Under the pieces are notes generated by a model. It saw nothing but the letters and a program-made list of their open reading frames with translations. It was not told the DNA's origin and did no database searches. DNA of 64,000 bases from positions 310,001 through 374,000 of the forward strand of contig NZ_LAPZ01000001.1 in assembly GCF_002120225.1 (NCBI RefSeq), given 5' to 3'. This document shows, in pieces, positions 26,469 to 36,136 of this stretch. A program made the position numbers and the translations under genes. This stretch comes from Tenacibaculum holothuriorum (lineage in GTDB: Bacteria > Bacteroidota > Bacteroidia > Flavobacteriales > Flavobacteriaceae). Position 1 is the first letter of the stretch, and the number at the start of each line of letters is the position of its first letter.

Positions 26469-28895
26469 TTATCTTAAAACAGCATCTAAATTCTTCTCGA
26501 ATGTTTGCTGTAATTTTTGCATTATTTTATCAATCTGCTTATCAGCTAAAGTTTTGTTTTCGTCTTGTAAAACGAAACTAACCGCATAAGACTTTTTACC
26601 TTCTGGCAATTTATCTCCTTCATAAACATCAAATAAATCTACTTCTTTTAATAGCTTTCTTTCTGATTGAAATGCTAAATTGTAAATTTCTTTAAACTCA
26701 ACTTTATTATCTAACAACAAAGCTAAATCACGCTTAACAGCTGGAAATTTTGGTAAATCAGTTACTTTAATTTTCTTTTTACCAACTAAACCTAAAATAT
26801 TTTGCCAGTTAAAATCAGCGAATAATACTTCTTGTTTAATAGAGAATTCTTTTAAAATTACTCTTTTAACTACTCCAAATTCTACTAATTTAGTTTTACC
26901 CAAACTCAATACAATTCCTTCAGAATAAACATCAGATTTTATTGGAGATGTTTTTACGTTAGCAATTCCTAAACGCTCTAAAACTCCTGTAATAATTCCT
27001 TTCATATAAAAGAAATCTGAAGTTTGAGTTTCTACTTTCCAACTATCTTTAACTCTATTTCCAGTAACAAATAAGGTTAAGTGCTTATCTTCTTGATATC
27101 CACTTTCGTATTTATGATAGGTTTTACCAAACTCATAAAACTTTAACGCATTGTTCTTTCTATTAATGTTATAAGCAACACTTTCTAACCCACTAAATAA
27201 AAGTGATTGACGCATTACTTTCAAATCGTTACTTAACGGATTTAACATTTCAACATTATGCTCATCCTTTAAATTTTCTGATAATGCTACATAATCAGCT
27301 TTTGTTAAAGAATTTGCCATAGTTTCATTAAAACCTAACGACGTTAATTGATTCGCAACGATGTTTTCTACTTTAACTTCAATATCACTATCAAAAGAAA
27401 TTGATGTGTTTAGTTTATGAGAGAACTCTATATTATTATATCCGTAAACACGTAAAATTTCTTCAATAATATCAGCTTCTCTTTGAACATCAACCCTGTA
27501 AGATGGAATAGTTAACCCTAATCCCCCAGCAGTTTCACTGTTGATTTTAATTTCTAAAGATGCTAAAATATTTTTAATCGTTTCTTTTGGAATTTCTTGA
27601 CCAATTAAACGATAGGCATTATCGTATGATAAGAATACTTGGAAATCTTCAACTTTTTCTGGGTAGAAATCCAAAATATCTGAAGATAATTTTCCTCCAG
27701 CATACTCTTCAATTAATAAAGCTGCACGTTTTAAAGCATATTTAGTTAAATTGATATCAATTCCTCTTTCAAAACGGAAAGAAGCATCAGTATTTAACGC
27801 ATGTCTTTTTGCAGTTTTACGTACAGAAACTGGGTTAAAGTATGCACTTTCTAAAAAGATTGTGTTTGTATGTTCTGTAACTCCTGAGTTTAATCCTCCG
27901 AAAACTCCACCAATGCATAATGGATTATCATCGGCGTCACAAATCATAATATCTTCAGAAGATAATTCTCTTTCAACTTCATCTAAGGTTGTAAACTTAG
28001 TTCCTTCTTCTAAAGTTTTAACTACAACTTTATTTCCTCTAATTTTAGATGCATCAAAAGCGTGTAATGGTTGCCCCAATTCATGTAAAACATAGTTTGT
28101 TATATCTACAATATTATTTTTAGGTGCTAAACCAATCGCTTTTAATTTATTTTGAATCCATTCTGGAGATTCTTTAACCTCTACATCAGTAATTGTAATT
28201 CCACAATAACGAGGTACTAATTCACTATTATCAATTTCAATATCAACTTTATGAGTTCGTTCATCTACATGGAAATCAGATACCGATGGAGAAATCAATT
28301 CTAAATTCGTTCCTTGTTGAATTAAACCAGCACGTAAATCTCGAGCAACACCAAAATGACTCATTGCATCGGCACGGTTTGGAGTTAAACCAATTTCAAA
28401 AACGTAATCAGTTTCTATATTAAATACTTCTGAACAAGGAGTACCAGGAACTAAACTTTCTTCTAAAACCATAATTCCGTCATGACCTTTACCTAAACCT
28501 AACTCGTCTTCGGCACAAATCATTCCATGGCTTTCTTCTCCTCTTATTTTTCCTTTTTTGATTTTAAATCCTTCTCCCTTATCATCATATAACATAGTAC
28601 CAATAGTAGCAACAGGCACTTTTTGACCAGCAGCTACATTAGGAGCACCACAAACTATTTGAACTGGTGCTTCACCACCTAAGTTCACAGTAGTAACTCT
28701 AAGTTTATCTGCGTTAGGATGTTTTTCACAAGTTAACACCTCACCTACTACAACACCTTGTAAACTACCTTTAATACTTTCTACTTTTTCAATCCCTTCT
28801 ACTTCAAGGCCTAAATCAGTAAGAAGCTCACCAGTTTTTTCTGCTTCCCAATCAATTTGTAAAAACTGTCTTAACCAGTTATATGATATTTTCAT
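26469..28895 (-). CDS. pheT: Phenylalanine-tRNA ligase beta subunit
   Basis: An 808-aa PheRS beta subunit of normal length. Order: N-terminal B1 region, tRNA-binding (EMAP-like) domain with VGEVLTCEKHPNADKLRV, the B3/B4 editing domain (YCGITITDVEVKESPEWIQNKL, NIVDITNYVLHELGQPLHAFD), B5, the catalytic-like core (FRFERGIDI), and the C-terminal anticodon-binding FDX-ACB domain (LPKFPAVKRDLALLLD, SYAVSFVLQDENKTLAD). The alpha subunit pheS is not in the window, so the two are unlinked here, common in Bacteroidota. Confidence 0.97.
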   Translation of the reverse strand: MKISYNWLRQFLQIDWEAEKTGELLTDLGLEVEGIEKVESIKGSLQGVVVGEVLTCEKHPNADKLRVTTVNLGGEAPVQIVCGAPNVAAGQKVPVATIGTMLYDDKGEGFKIKKGKIRGEESHGMICAEDELGLGKGHDGIMVLEESLVPGTPCSEVFNIETDYVFEIGLTPNRADAMSHFGVARDLRAGLIQQGTNLELISPSVSDFHVDERTHKVDIEIDNSELVPRYCGITITDVEVKESPEWIQNKLKAIGLAPKNNIVDITNYVLHELGQPLHAFDASKIRGNKVVVKTLEEGTKFTTLDEVERELSSEDIMICDADDNPLCIGGVFGGLNSGVTEHTNTIFLESAYFNPVSVRKTAKRHALNTDASFRFERGIDINLTKYALKRAALLIEEYAGGKLSSDILDFYPEKVEDFQVFLSYDNAYRLIGQEIPKETIKNILASLEIKINSETAGGLGLTIPSYRVDVQREADIIEEILRVYGYNNIEFSHKLNTSISFDSDIEVKVENIVANQLTSLGFNETMANSLTKADYVALSENLKDEHNVEMLNPLSNDLKVMRQSLLFSGLESVAYNINRKNNALKFYEFGKTYHKYESGYQEDKHLTLFVTGNRVKDSWKVETQTSDFFYMKGIITGVLERLGIANVKTSPIKSDVYSEGIVLSLGKTKLVEFGVVKRVILKEFSIKQEVLFADFNWQNILGLVGKKKIKVTDLPKFPAVKRDLALLLDNKVEFKEIYNLAFQSERKLLKEVDLFDVYEGDKLPEGKKSYAVSFVLQDENKTLADKQIDKIMQKLQQTFEKNLDAVLR

Positions 28896-28983
28896 ATTAA
28901 TTCTTTGAATTAGCCCGCAAATTTAAGGAAAATCCAGCTAATAAATTCAAATGTTAACGTCTTGTTTATAACTTATTGTGTGT

Positions 28984-29016
28984 TAACAATTTGATAACAT
29001 TAACATAACGTTAACA
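28984..29016. repeat. Three tandem 11-bp repeats upstream of the secreted nuclease
   Basis: Units starting at 28984, 28995 and 29006 begin TAACA, TAACA and TAACG and tile without gaps at an 11-bp period. GTTAAC also occurs at 28953, 28982 and 29010. They end about 16 bp before a -7-like TTAATTTG (29032-29039). One-turn spacing is the layout used by PhoB-type regulators, but the sequence is not a standard PHO box. Confidence 0.45.
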
Positions 29017-29066
29017 AATGTTAAAAAGCTGTTAATTTGGCGCGTCAAAATCATAAATATTATTCA

Positions 29067-31919
29067 ATGAGAAAACTATTACCCCTTCTTGGGTTGTTAC
29101 TATCCGTAACAATCTACTCACAAGTTCCATCATACTATAATGATGTAAACATTAACCTTACCGGAACAGCATTAAAAGATGCTTTAGCTACTAAAATTAT
29201 TAGTTCTCACACTACTTATATTTCATATACCCCAGGTGTATGGGAAGCTTTGAAACAGTGTGATATTAGTCCTACAGATCCAACAAAAGTTGTATTAATT
29301 TATGGTTGGAATGATTCAGATTCTGATATTACTAATGATAGAACTAGAGGAAAAGATAATCACGGATCTGGTTCTGGTGTATGGAATAGAGAGCATGTAT
29401 ACTCAAAATCTCTAGGAAATCCTAATTTAGGAACTACTGGTGTTGGTGCAGATGCTCATAACTTACGTCCTTGTGACGCGCAACGTAATTCATCTCGTAG
29501 TAATCGTAAATTTGCTGCAGGTAGTGGTACACAATCTTATATTACCTCTGAAGGTCACTGGTATCCTGGTGATGAATGGAAAGGAGATGTTGCTCGTATG
29601 ATGATGTATATGTACTTACATTATGGTAACCAAACATTGCCAAAAAATGTAGCTGTTGGTACAGTAAATAGTAACGATTCTAATATGATTGATTTATTAT
29701 TAGAATGGAATGCTGCCGATCCTGTTTCCGATTTGGAAAAACAACGTAACCCTGTATTACAAAACATTCAAGGAAATCGTAATCCATTTATTGATAATCC
29801 TGCTTTTGCTACTAAAATTTGGGGAGGACCACAAGCAGAAGACAGATTTGGAAACACAGGAGGTGGAGATACTCAAGCCCCTACAGCTCCAGGAAGTTTA
29901 ACTGCTTCAAACATTACTCAAAACACAGTTGATTTAGCATGGTCTGCTTCAACAGATAACACTGGAGTAACTGGTTACGATATCTATAATGGTTCTACTA
30001 AACTTACATCCACTACAAATACTAATACAACTGTTACTGGTTTAACTGCAGGTACATCTTATACTTTTACAGTAAAAGCAAAAGATGCAGCTGGTAATGT
30101 ATCTTCTGCAAGTAATATTGTAAATGTTACTACTTCAGGAGCACCTTCGAACGGTACTGCTACTGAATTATTAATTTCTGAATATGTAGAAGGTTCTTCA
30201 TACAATAAAGCTATTGAGATTGCTAACTTTACAGGAAGTACTGTAGATTTATCTGGTTACTCAATTAAAAAAGCTACAAATGGTGGTGGATCTTGGTCTA
30301 ACACGTTAACATTAAGTGGTCAATTACAAAACGGAAAAGTATATGTAATTGCTCATAGTAGTGCTTCTACAACTGTTAAAAATAAAGCTCAGTTAACTAA
30401 CAGTAGTGTTATGAACTTTAACGGTAACGATGCTATCGCTTTATTTAAAGGTAATACTTTAATTGATTTAGTAGGAAATCAAAATAGTAGTGCTAACTTC
30501 GGACAAGATGTTACTTTACAAAGAAAGTCGTCTATTAAGTCTCCTAATGTAGCATACACAACTGCAGAATGGAATACTTTAGCTAAAGATACTTTCTCTG
30601 GTTTAGGAGATCATACTATAGATGGAGGAACTCCTATTGATACGCAAGCACCAACTGCCCCTGGTAGTTTAATAGTATCTAACGTTACTGAAACTACTGC
30701 CGATTTAGCTTGGACAGCTTCTACCGACAATACCGCTGTAACTGGATATGATGTTTACCAAGGTAGTACTAAAATAGCTACAGTTACTGCAACAAATTAT
30801 AATGTAACTGGTTTAACTGCTGCTACTAATTATACATTCTCTGTAAAAGCAAAAGATGCTGCTGGTAACGAATCTGCTGCTAGTAATACTGTAGGTGTAA
30901 CAACAAAAACTCCTGCTGATACACAAGCACCGACTGCACCTAGTAGTTTAACAGTTTCTAATGTTACGCAAACTACTACTGACTTAGCCTGGACAGCTTC
31001 TACTGATAATACTGCTGTAACTGGATATGATGTTTACCAAGGTAGTACTAAAATAGCTACAGTTACTGCAACAAGTTATAATGTAACTGGTTTAACTGCT
31101 GCTACTAATTATACGTTCTCTGTAAAAGCAAAAGATGCTGCAGGTAATGAATCTACTGCTAGCAATACTGTAGGGGTAACAACTAAATCTGTTACTTTAA
31201 ACTACTGTACTTCTAAAGGAAATAATGTTAATTATGAATATATTGACAATGTAGCAATTGGCGGAATATCTAACAGTACAACAGCTAATGGAGGTTATGG
31301 AGACTTCACTTCACAAGTTGGTAATTTATCTGTAGGAAATAACACTATTATTGTAAGTGCTGGTTTTGCTAGTTCTTCATATACTGAATATTGGAGAGTT
31401 TGGATTGACTTTAACCAAAACGGAACTTTCGAAAGCTCTGAACAAGTAGTTAGTGGATCTTCTTCTAGCGCTGGAAACTTATCGTACACTTTTGCTGTAC
31501 CATCAACTGCAAAAATGGGTAACACAAGAATGCGTGTATCTATGAAGTGGAACGGAGCTCCTACAGCATGTGAAACATTTTCTTATGGAGAGGTTGAAGA
31601 TTATACTGTAAATATTAGTAACACTGCAGCTAGAACATCATTTGACATTACTTCTTTTGATGTAGAAGGTGAATTAGGAAATGAAGCTCCTGTATTTAGT
31701 GCAGATGTTTATCCTAACCCAACAACAAATTTCATCAACATTAAAATGGCTGATGATAGATATGCAGAATATAAATTAGTTAACATGATTGGTCAAGTTG
31801 TAGAACAAGGAGAAGTTACTAGAGCTAGTATCAATGTTAGTAATTTACAATCTGGAATGTATATCTTAGAAGTTAATGACGGAACACGTTCATTCACTAA
31901 GAAAGTACTTAAGAAATAA
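29067..31919 (+). CDS. Secreted multidomain endonuclease I with type IX secretion sorting domain
   Basis: A 950-aa exported protein. Signal peptide 1-19 (MRKLLPLLGLLLSVTIYSQ). Residues about 20-265 form an endonuclease I/NucA-like domain (GKDNHGSGSGVWNREHVYSKSLG, GADAHNLRPCDAQRNSSRSN, the conserved His/Asn catalytic region). Then come FN3 domain 1 (268-360), a lamin-tail domain (about 366-515), FN3 domains 2 and 3 (525-710, nearly identical), a GEVED domain (about 712-850) and a C-terminal type A sorting domain (YPNPTTNFINIKM to the end). It would degrade extracellular DNA after export by PorSS/T9SS. The ATG at 29067 is preferred over a TTG ten codons upstream. Confidence 0.93.
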   Translation: MRKLLPLLGLLLSVTIYSQVPSYYNDVNINLTGTALKDALATKIISSHTTYISYTPGVWEALKQCDISPTDPTKVVLIYGWNDSDSDITNDRTRGKDNHGSGSGVWNREHVYSKSLGNPNLGTTGVGADAHNLRPCDAQRNSSRSNRKFAAGSGTQSYITSEGHWYPGDEWKGDVARMMMYMYLHYGNQTLPKNVAVGTVNSNDSNMIDLLLEWNAADPVSDLEKQRNPVLQNIQGNRNPFIDNPAFATKIWGGPQAEDRFGNTGGGDTQAPTAPGSLTASNITQNTVDLAWSASTDNTGVTGYDIYNGSTKLTSTTNTNTTVTGLTAGTSYTFTVKAKDAAGNVSSASNIVNVTTSGAPSNGTATELLISEYVEGSSYNKAIEIANFTGSTVDLSGYSIKKATNGGGSWSNTLTLSGQLQNGKVYVIAHSSASTTVKNKAQLTNSSVMNFNGNDAIALFKGNTLIDLVGNQNSSANFGQDVTLQRKSSIKSPNVAYTTAEWNTLAKDTFSGLGDHTIDGGTPIDTQAPTAPGSLIVSNVTETTADLAWTASTDNTAVTGYDVYQGSTKIATVTATNYNVTGLTAATNYTFSVKAKDAAGNESAASNTVGVTTKTPADTQAPTAPSSLTVSNVTQTTTDLAWTASTDNTAVTGYDVYQGSTKIATVTATSYNVTGLTAATNYTFSVKAKDAAGNESTASNTVGVTTKSVTLNYCTSKGNNVNYEYIDNVAIGGISNSTTANGGYGDFTSQVGNLSVGNNTIIVSAGFASSSYTEYWRVWIDFNQNGTFESSEQVVSGSSSSAGNLSYTFAVPSTAKMGNTRMRVSMKWNGAPTACETFSYGEVEDYTVNISNTAARTSFDITSFDVEGELGNEAPVFSADVYPNPTTNFINIKMADDRYAEYKLVNMIGQVVEQGEVTRASINVSNLQSGMYILEVNDGTRSFTKKVLKK
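30639..31196 (+). repeat. Tandem 279-bp repeat (FN3 domains 2 and 3 of the nuclease)
   Basis: Two adjacent in-frame copies, 30639-30917 and 30918-31196, each encoding 93 residues. They differ at roughly one base in ten, mostly synonymous, and share a 61-base identical block (GCTGTAACTGGATATGATG onward). A third, more diverged copy is at 29868. This indicates a recent internal duplication or gene conversion. Confidence 0.9.
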
Positions 31920-31943
31920 TCAAACTTTACTTAATCCTTTAAA

Positions 31944-31980
31944 GCTCCGGAGTAATTATTACTTCGGAGTTTTTGTTTTT
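31944..31980 (+). terminator. Intrinsic terminator after the endonuclease gene
   Basis: The arms CTCCGGAGTAAT (31945-31956) and ATTACTTCGGAG (31958-31969) pair with one G-U, followed by TTTTTGTTTTT. Confidence 0.85.
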
Positions 31981-32077
31981 ATAAAGTTTAAAAGATTGAT
32001 TTCAAATGAAAATTAATACATCAATTTTATCAATAATTAAGATAAAACTAGAAGGAAAAAATAAGTAAAAGTATATA

Positions 32078-32180
32078 AAACAAAAACTCTGGCTTAGAGC
32101 CAGAGTTTTAATTAAAATATAACCAACCCCTCAAAGATTATATTTTAAGATTTAATAAAGTCCCCTATTCTTTATTAACT
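32078..32180 (-). ncRNA. Candidate small RNA: two GGGG-loop hairpins plus terminator
   Basis: The 31920-32333 interval has no gene. Read on the minus strand it holds, in order: a 9-bp hairpin (32178-32170 with 32160-32152, loop AATAGGGGA); an 11-bp hairpin (32148-32138 with 32122-32112, 15-nt loop with GAGGGG); and a 12-bp terminator hairpin (32109-32098 with 32094-32083) followed by TTGTTTTAT. A -7-like GATATTTG (one mismatch) lies at 32191-32184, just before the first hairpin. A fourth stem, at 32231-32212, forms fully only as minus-strand RNA. No long open frame is present. The neighbouring TonB gene has its own terminator at 32279-32310, so read-through is not needed. Confidence 0.4.
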
Positions 32181-32278
32181 ATACAAATATCATAATTTTA
32201 GCTAAAAAATCATAGAGGTATTTTCCCCTATATAAAAAGTTAAATCATTTATTTACAAACAAATAATACAATTAAATT

Positions 32279-32310
32279 AAAAAAGCATCTCAAAAATGAG
32301 ATGCTTTTTT
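32279..32310 (-). terminator. Terminator after the TonB-dependent receptor gene
   Basis: A perfect 14-bp stem, AAAAAAGCATCTCA (32279-32292) with its complement (32297-32310), loop AAAA, with a T-run on the minus strand. It lies 24 bp past the receptor stop. Confidence 0.85.
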
Positions 32311-32333
32311 AATAACTTATTTCTTCTATGATT

Positions 32334-35300
32334 TTAAAAAATATAGCGTAAACCTAATTGCATTTGCCAACGAGAATTTAAACTTGTATCATAAACAAAT
32401 GTTTCTTTTAAATCTGGATTAAAAGAATAGGTTGGTTCCTTACTATAATCAGGAACATAATTAGCAGGGTTCGTATTAGCAGGATTTGCATCTGGAAATC
32501 TTACACTAACAGGTTGTACATTTCCTACTTGTTGTACCACTCCCCAATCAGAATTAATTAAATTCCCTACATTTAAAATATCTAAACTTAACTGAATAGT
32601 ATTTTGTTTATTTTCTGAAACATTAAAATTAAAATCTTGTAATATTTTTAAATCCCATCTTCCTCTCCAAGGAGCTAAAGCTGCATAACGTTCAGCAAAC
32701 TGACCTCTTCTAGAACTTAAGTATTCATCTTGTTGAATATATTGTTCAAAAGCAGCAGCTTGAGCTGGAGTTGCAAAGTTCATTTGTGATAACTCAGTAG
32801 CTGTAGGGATATATAGTAAATCATTTAAACTAGATCCGTCATTATTAATATCTCCTCCATAAGTATAATTAAACCTTCCTCCTTTTGCATATTCGAAAAA
32901 GGTAGAAATTGTAGTTGCAAACCTACCTGAACCATAATTAAACTTTTTAGAAGCTACACCTAAAACTCTATGTGTATCACCATACTTAGAATATGACAAA
33001 ACATCGTTATTTACATTTCCAACTACTGGATTGAACGCAAAAGCATCACCTGTAATTTCTGCTTCAATTGAGTTAACATCTTTAGAGTTTAAGTAGTTAT
33101 AAGCAATGTTTGCATAAATACCATTAGAAAAGTTTTTCTCTAATTTTAAAGTAGCATTAAATGTTCTTCCTTTATCAGAATTAGTAAATACATAAGCGTT
33201 GTTTCCTTTATTAGCATTATCATAAATAATTCTATTTCCACTACCATTTCCTTGTAAAGTAGCTGTTGGAGGTCTTAATCCCCAATTTTGAACATGAGCT
33301 CCATTAATATCTTTGGTATAAGCTATGTCTCCAGAAAGTATATAACCACTTTCAAACTTATAATCTGCTCCAATATTCGTTCTCCATACTTGTGGAAATT
33401 TAAAATCAGGATCTACCATTTGATAGAAAAATACATTTGGATTTGCTATTTGGTTTCCTAACCAAACGAAAGGTAAACGTCCTGTAAATACTCCTGTACC
33501 TCCACGAACCTGTAATTTCTTTTCTCCTTTAACATCCCAATTAAATCCAAACCTTGGTGAAACTAACCATTGATTTGTTGGCATTTTTCTATTATCTAAC
33601 TTTACTGTTTCTCCTGTATTTGGGTTATAATAATCAATACTTGGTACAAAACAACATGCATTATCAATTACTTCTTGGGCTTTTTCAGCTGTATTAAAGA
33701 ATAATGGTTTATCAAAACGAACTCCATAGGTTAATTTTAAATTGTCATTTACTTCCCATTCGTCTTGTACATAAAAAGCTAATTGTCCAACATTAGTTTC
33801 TGCTAAAGCCCATCCTCCTGGATTACCAGTTCCATTAGCGTTTAAACTATTGTGCGCACTAATTGCTCCATTAAATTGAGCTTGAAAATCAGCTACTAAA
33901 GCGGCTTCAGCAGTTGAATTTCCTACTGTGTTTCTGAAATCAGCAATACTTCCTGTAGGGAAAAATACTCCTCTAGCACCGTAAACACCTAAGTTAAATG
34001 AGTTATCAAATTCAAACTTTTCAAAAGAAAATCCTACTGTAAAAGTATGATCTCCTTTAAAGAAATTCATATTATTTGTTAATTGAAATACTTTTTGATC
34101 TAATTTATTATTAACTGAAAATGGCTCATGACCAGCAATAATATAATTAGAACCGCCTGTTGGATCTAAAATTGAAATAGAAGGCGCTGGTGATGATAAC
34201 GCATTTCTAAAATCATCGAAATGTGTATAACCAATTTGTAACTTATTAGTAGTTTCTTCGTTAAATGTAGAATTCACTTCTAATAAAAATGAATTGATGT
34301 TGTTATTAATTTCATATCCTGCATTTTCAAACTGTAATGTTGTTGCACTAGGTCCTCTAAATCCTAACGCAGTTGGATGTGCAGGCTTTTCTTTTGAAGC
34401 TCTTAAGAAGTTGTAAATTAAAGCTAAACGGTGTTTTTTATTAATATTCCAATCTAACTTAAAAATTCCTTTGGTAGATTTAGAATCATATGTAAATCCT
34501 CTATAAGCTCCTGGATTATAAAAAATATCATTTCCGTTATCCTCATTACCAATAACTACTTGAGATAATATGTTTTGAACTAATTGTAAGTCAGATTCTA
34601 ATACTCTCGATTCATTGATTGAACCTGAGCCAGTATTTGGTATCCATCCATTTGAACCTAAGTCTGTACGATCATCTTTTTCAAAATTTGCGAAAAAGAA
34701 AAGTTTGTCTTTAACAATTGGTCCTCCTAAACTAACACCATATTGACTTTGATTTAATTTTGGTTTTACTACGCTTTGTCCTTTCACACTACCACCTGTC
34801 ATATCTTGATTTCTATAAAAACCATAAACAGTTCCTTTAAATTCATTCGTTCCACTTTTGGTTACAGCATCTACAGAAGCTCCTGTAAAGCCTGATAAAG
34901 TAACATCATACGGTGCTACTGAAACTGATATTTGTTCGATAGCATCTAATGAAATTGGTTGAGAATCTGTTTGCCCTCCTGGTGTTGCAGCATCTAATCC
35001 GAATGGATTATTAAAAATTGATCCATCTAAAGAAAAGTTGTTAAACTGATCGTTACGTCCACCAAAAGATCCTCCACTTGCTGAAGGCTCTAAACGTGTA
35101 AAATCTGAAGCTGAACGAGAAATTGTTGGTAATGTTTTTAATTGTTGCGCACTAACACTTGTTTGTGCACCGGTTCTATCATTATTAAATACTTTACTTT
35201 TCGATACAGAAATAACAACTTCTTCTAGTTGTTCTCCATCTTCTGAAAGTTTACCATTAATATTAGTCGTTTTTCCTAGCGTTAAGAATATATTATTTAT

Positions 35301-35564
35301 CTCCTGAGATTTAAATCCTACAAAACTAAAAGTTACTTTATAAGGTCCTCCTACTCTTAAATTCGGTATAGTATACTTTCCATTTCCTTGAGTTACAGAA
35401 CCCGAAACCGTACCTGTAGGTACATGTAAAACCACTACGTTAGCTCCTGGCAATGGTTCACCTAAATTGTCTACAACAGTTCCCTTTATTTTTGAAGTTG
35501 TAACCTGTGCTATTAGGTTTCCTCCTAAAATCAAAAACAAAGAGAGTATTAAAAGTTTTTTCAT
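32334..35564 (-). CDS. Oar-like TonB-dependent receptor with carboxypeptidase-regulatory domain
   Basis: A 1076-aa outer-membrane protein. Signal peptide 1-19 (MKKLLILSLFLILGGNLIAQ). Residues about 24-108 form a carboxypeptidase regulatory-like (CarboxypepD_reg) domain (IKGTVVDNLGEPLPGANVVV). The plug domain follows (ISRSASDFTRLEPSASGG, VDAVTKSGTNEFKG), then a large beta-barrel ending LGLRYIF. The pattern matches the Oar/TonB-dependent transporter branch common in Flavobacteriia. A vicinal Cys pair (NACCFVPS) lies in a barrel loop. No SusD partner is adjacent, so the substrate is not a clear polysaccharide. Single gene with its own terminator. Confidence 0.92.
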   Translation of the reverse strand: MKKLLILSLFLILGGNLIAQVTTSKIKGTVVDNLGEPLPGANVVVLHVPTGTVSGSVTQGNGKYTIPNLRVGGPYKVTFSFVGFKSQEINNIFLTLGKTTNINGKLSEDGEQLEEVVISVSKSKVFNNDRTGAQTSVSAQQLKTLPTISRSASDFTRLEPSASGGSFGGRNDQFNNFSLDGSIFNNPFGLDAATPGGQTDSQPISLDAIEQISVSVAPYDVTLSGFTGASVDAVTKSGTNEFKGTVYGFYRNQDMTGGSVKGQSVVKPKLNQSQYGVSLGGPIVKDKLFFFANFEKDDRTDLGSNGWIPNTGSGSINESRVLESDLQLVQNILSQVVIGNEDNGNDIFYNPGAYRGFTYDSKSTKGIFKLDWNINKKHRLALIYNFLRASKEKPAHPTALGFRGPSATTLQFENAGYEINNNINSFLLEVNSTFNEETTNKLQIGYTHFDDFRNALSSPAPSISILDPTGGSNYIIAGHEPFSVNNKLDQKVFQLTNNMNFFKGDHTFTVGFSFEKFEFDNSFNLGVYGARGVFFPTGSIADFRNTVGNSTAEAALVADFQAQFNGAISAHNSLNANGTGNPGGWALAETNVGQLAFYVQDEWEVNDNLKLTYGVRFDKPLFFNTAEKAQEVIDNACCFVPSIDYYNPNTGETVKLDNRKMPTNQWLVSPRFGFNWDVKGEKKLQVRGGTGVFTGRLPFVWLGNQIANPNVFFYQMVDPDFKFPQVWRTNIGADYKFESGYILSGDIAYTKDINGAHVQNWGLRPPTATLQGNGSGNRIIYDNANKGNNAYVFTNSDKGRTFNATLKLEKNFSNGIYANIAYNYLNSKDVNSIEAEITGDAFAFNPVVGNVNNDVLSYSKYGDTHRVLGVASKKFNYGSGRFATTISTFFEYAKGGRFNYTYGGDINNDGSSLNDLLYIPTATELSQMNFATPAQAAAFEQYIQQDEYLSSRRGQFAERYAALAPWRGRWDLKILQDFNFNVSENKQNTIQLSLDILNVGNLINSDWGVVQQVGNVQPVSVRFPDANPANTNPANYVPDYSKEPTYSFNPDLKETFVYDTSLNSRWQMQLGLRYIF

Positions 35565-35615
35565 AATTATGTTTTTGGTTAGTTAAATATTTCCCTCTCT
35601 AAATTTACACAATAA

Positions 35616-35646
35616 AAAAACCCACTCAATTGAGTGGGTTTTTGTT
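35616..35646 (-). terminator. Intrinsic terminator after the rpsF-rpsR-rplI operon
   Basis: The palindrome CCCACTCAA/TTGAGTGGG (35621-35638), extended by A and T runs on each side, gives a 12-bp stem with a T7 tail on the minus strand. Confidence 0.85.
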
Positions 35647-35672
35647 TTATTAACAAGTTAGTTAACAGAATA

Positions 35673-36122
35673 TTACTTTTCTGCAACAACTTCAAATACG
35701 ATGTCAGCTACAACTGTTCTATGTAAACGTACAGCTGCATTGTATTTACCTAATCTTTTTACGTTACCTCCAGTAACTTTGATAAATTTCTTATCGATTT
35801 CTGTACCAGCTTTAGCTAAAGCTTCAGCAACGTTAATGTTGTTTACAGATCCGAATAACTTATCTCCTGAACCTACTTTAGAAGCAATCTTTAACTCATA
35901 ACCTTTAACAGTTTCAGCTAACTTAGTAGCATCTTCTATTAATTTAGCTTCTTTATAAGCACGTTGTTTTAAGTTTTCAGCTAATACTTTCTTTGCAGAA
36001 GAAGTAGCTAAAATTGCAAATCCTTGTGGGATTAAGTAGTTACGACCATAACCATTCTTAACAGTTACGATATCATCTTTAAAACCTAAGTTTTCTACGT
36101 CTTGTTTTAATATCAATTCCAT
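35673..36122 (-). CDS. rplI: 50S ribosomal protein L9
   Basis: A 149-aa ribosomal protein bL9. N-terminal domain MELILKQDVENLGFKDDIVTVKNGYGRNYLIPQGFA, central long helix, and C-terminal domain with GSGDKLFGSVNNINVAEAL. It is a large-subunit protein at the L1 side. Third gene of the rpsF-rpsR-rplI operon, 14 bp after rpsR. Confidence 0.98.
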   Translation of the reverse strand: MELILKQDVENLGFKDDIVTVKNGYGRNYLIPQGFAILATSSAKKVLAENLKQRAYKEAKLIEDATKLAETVKGYELKIASKVGSGDKLFGSVNNINVAEALAKAGTEIDKKFIKVTGGNVKRLGKYNAAVRLHRTVVADIVFEVVAEK

Positions 36123-36136
36123 AATCGTACTGTTTA

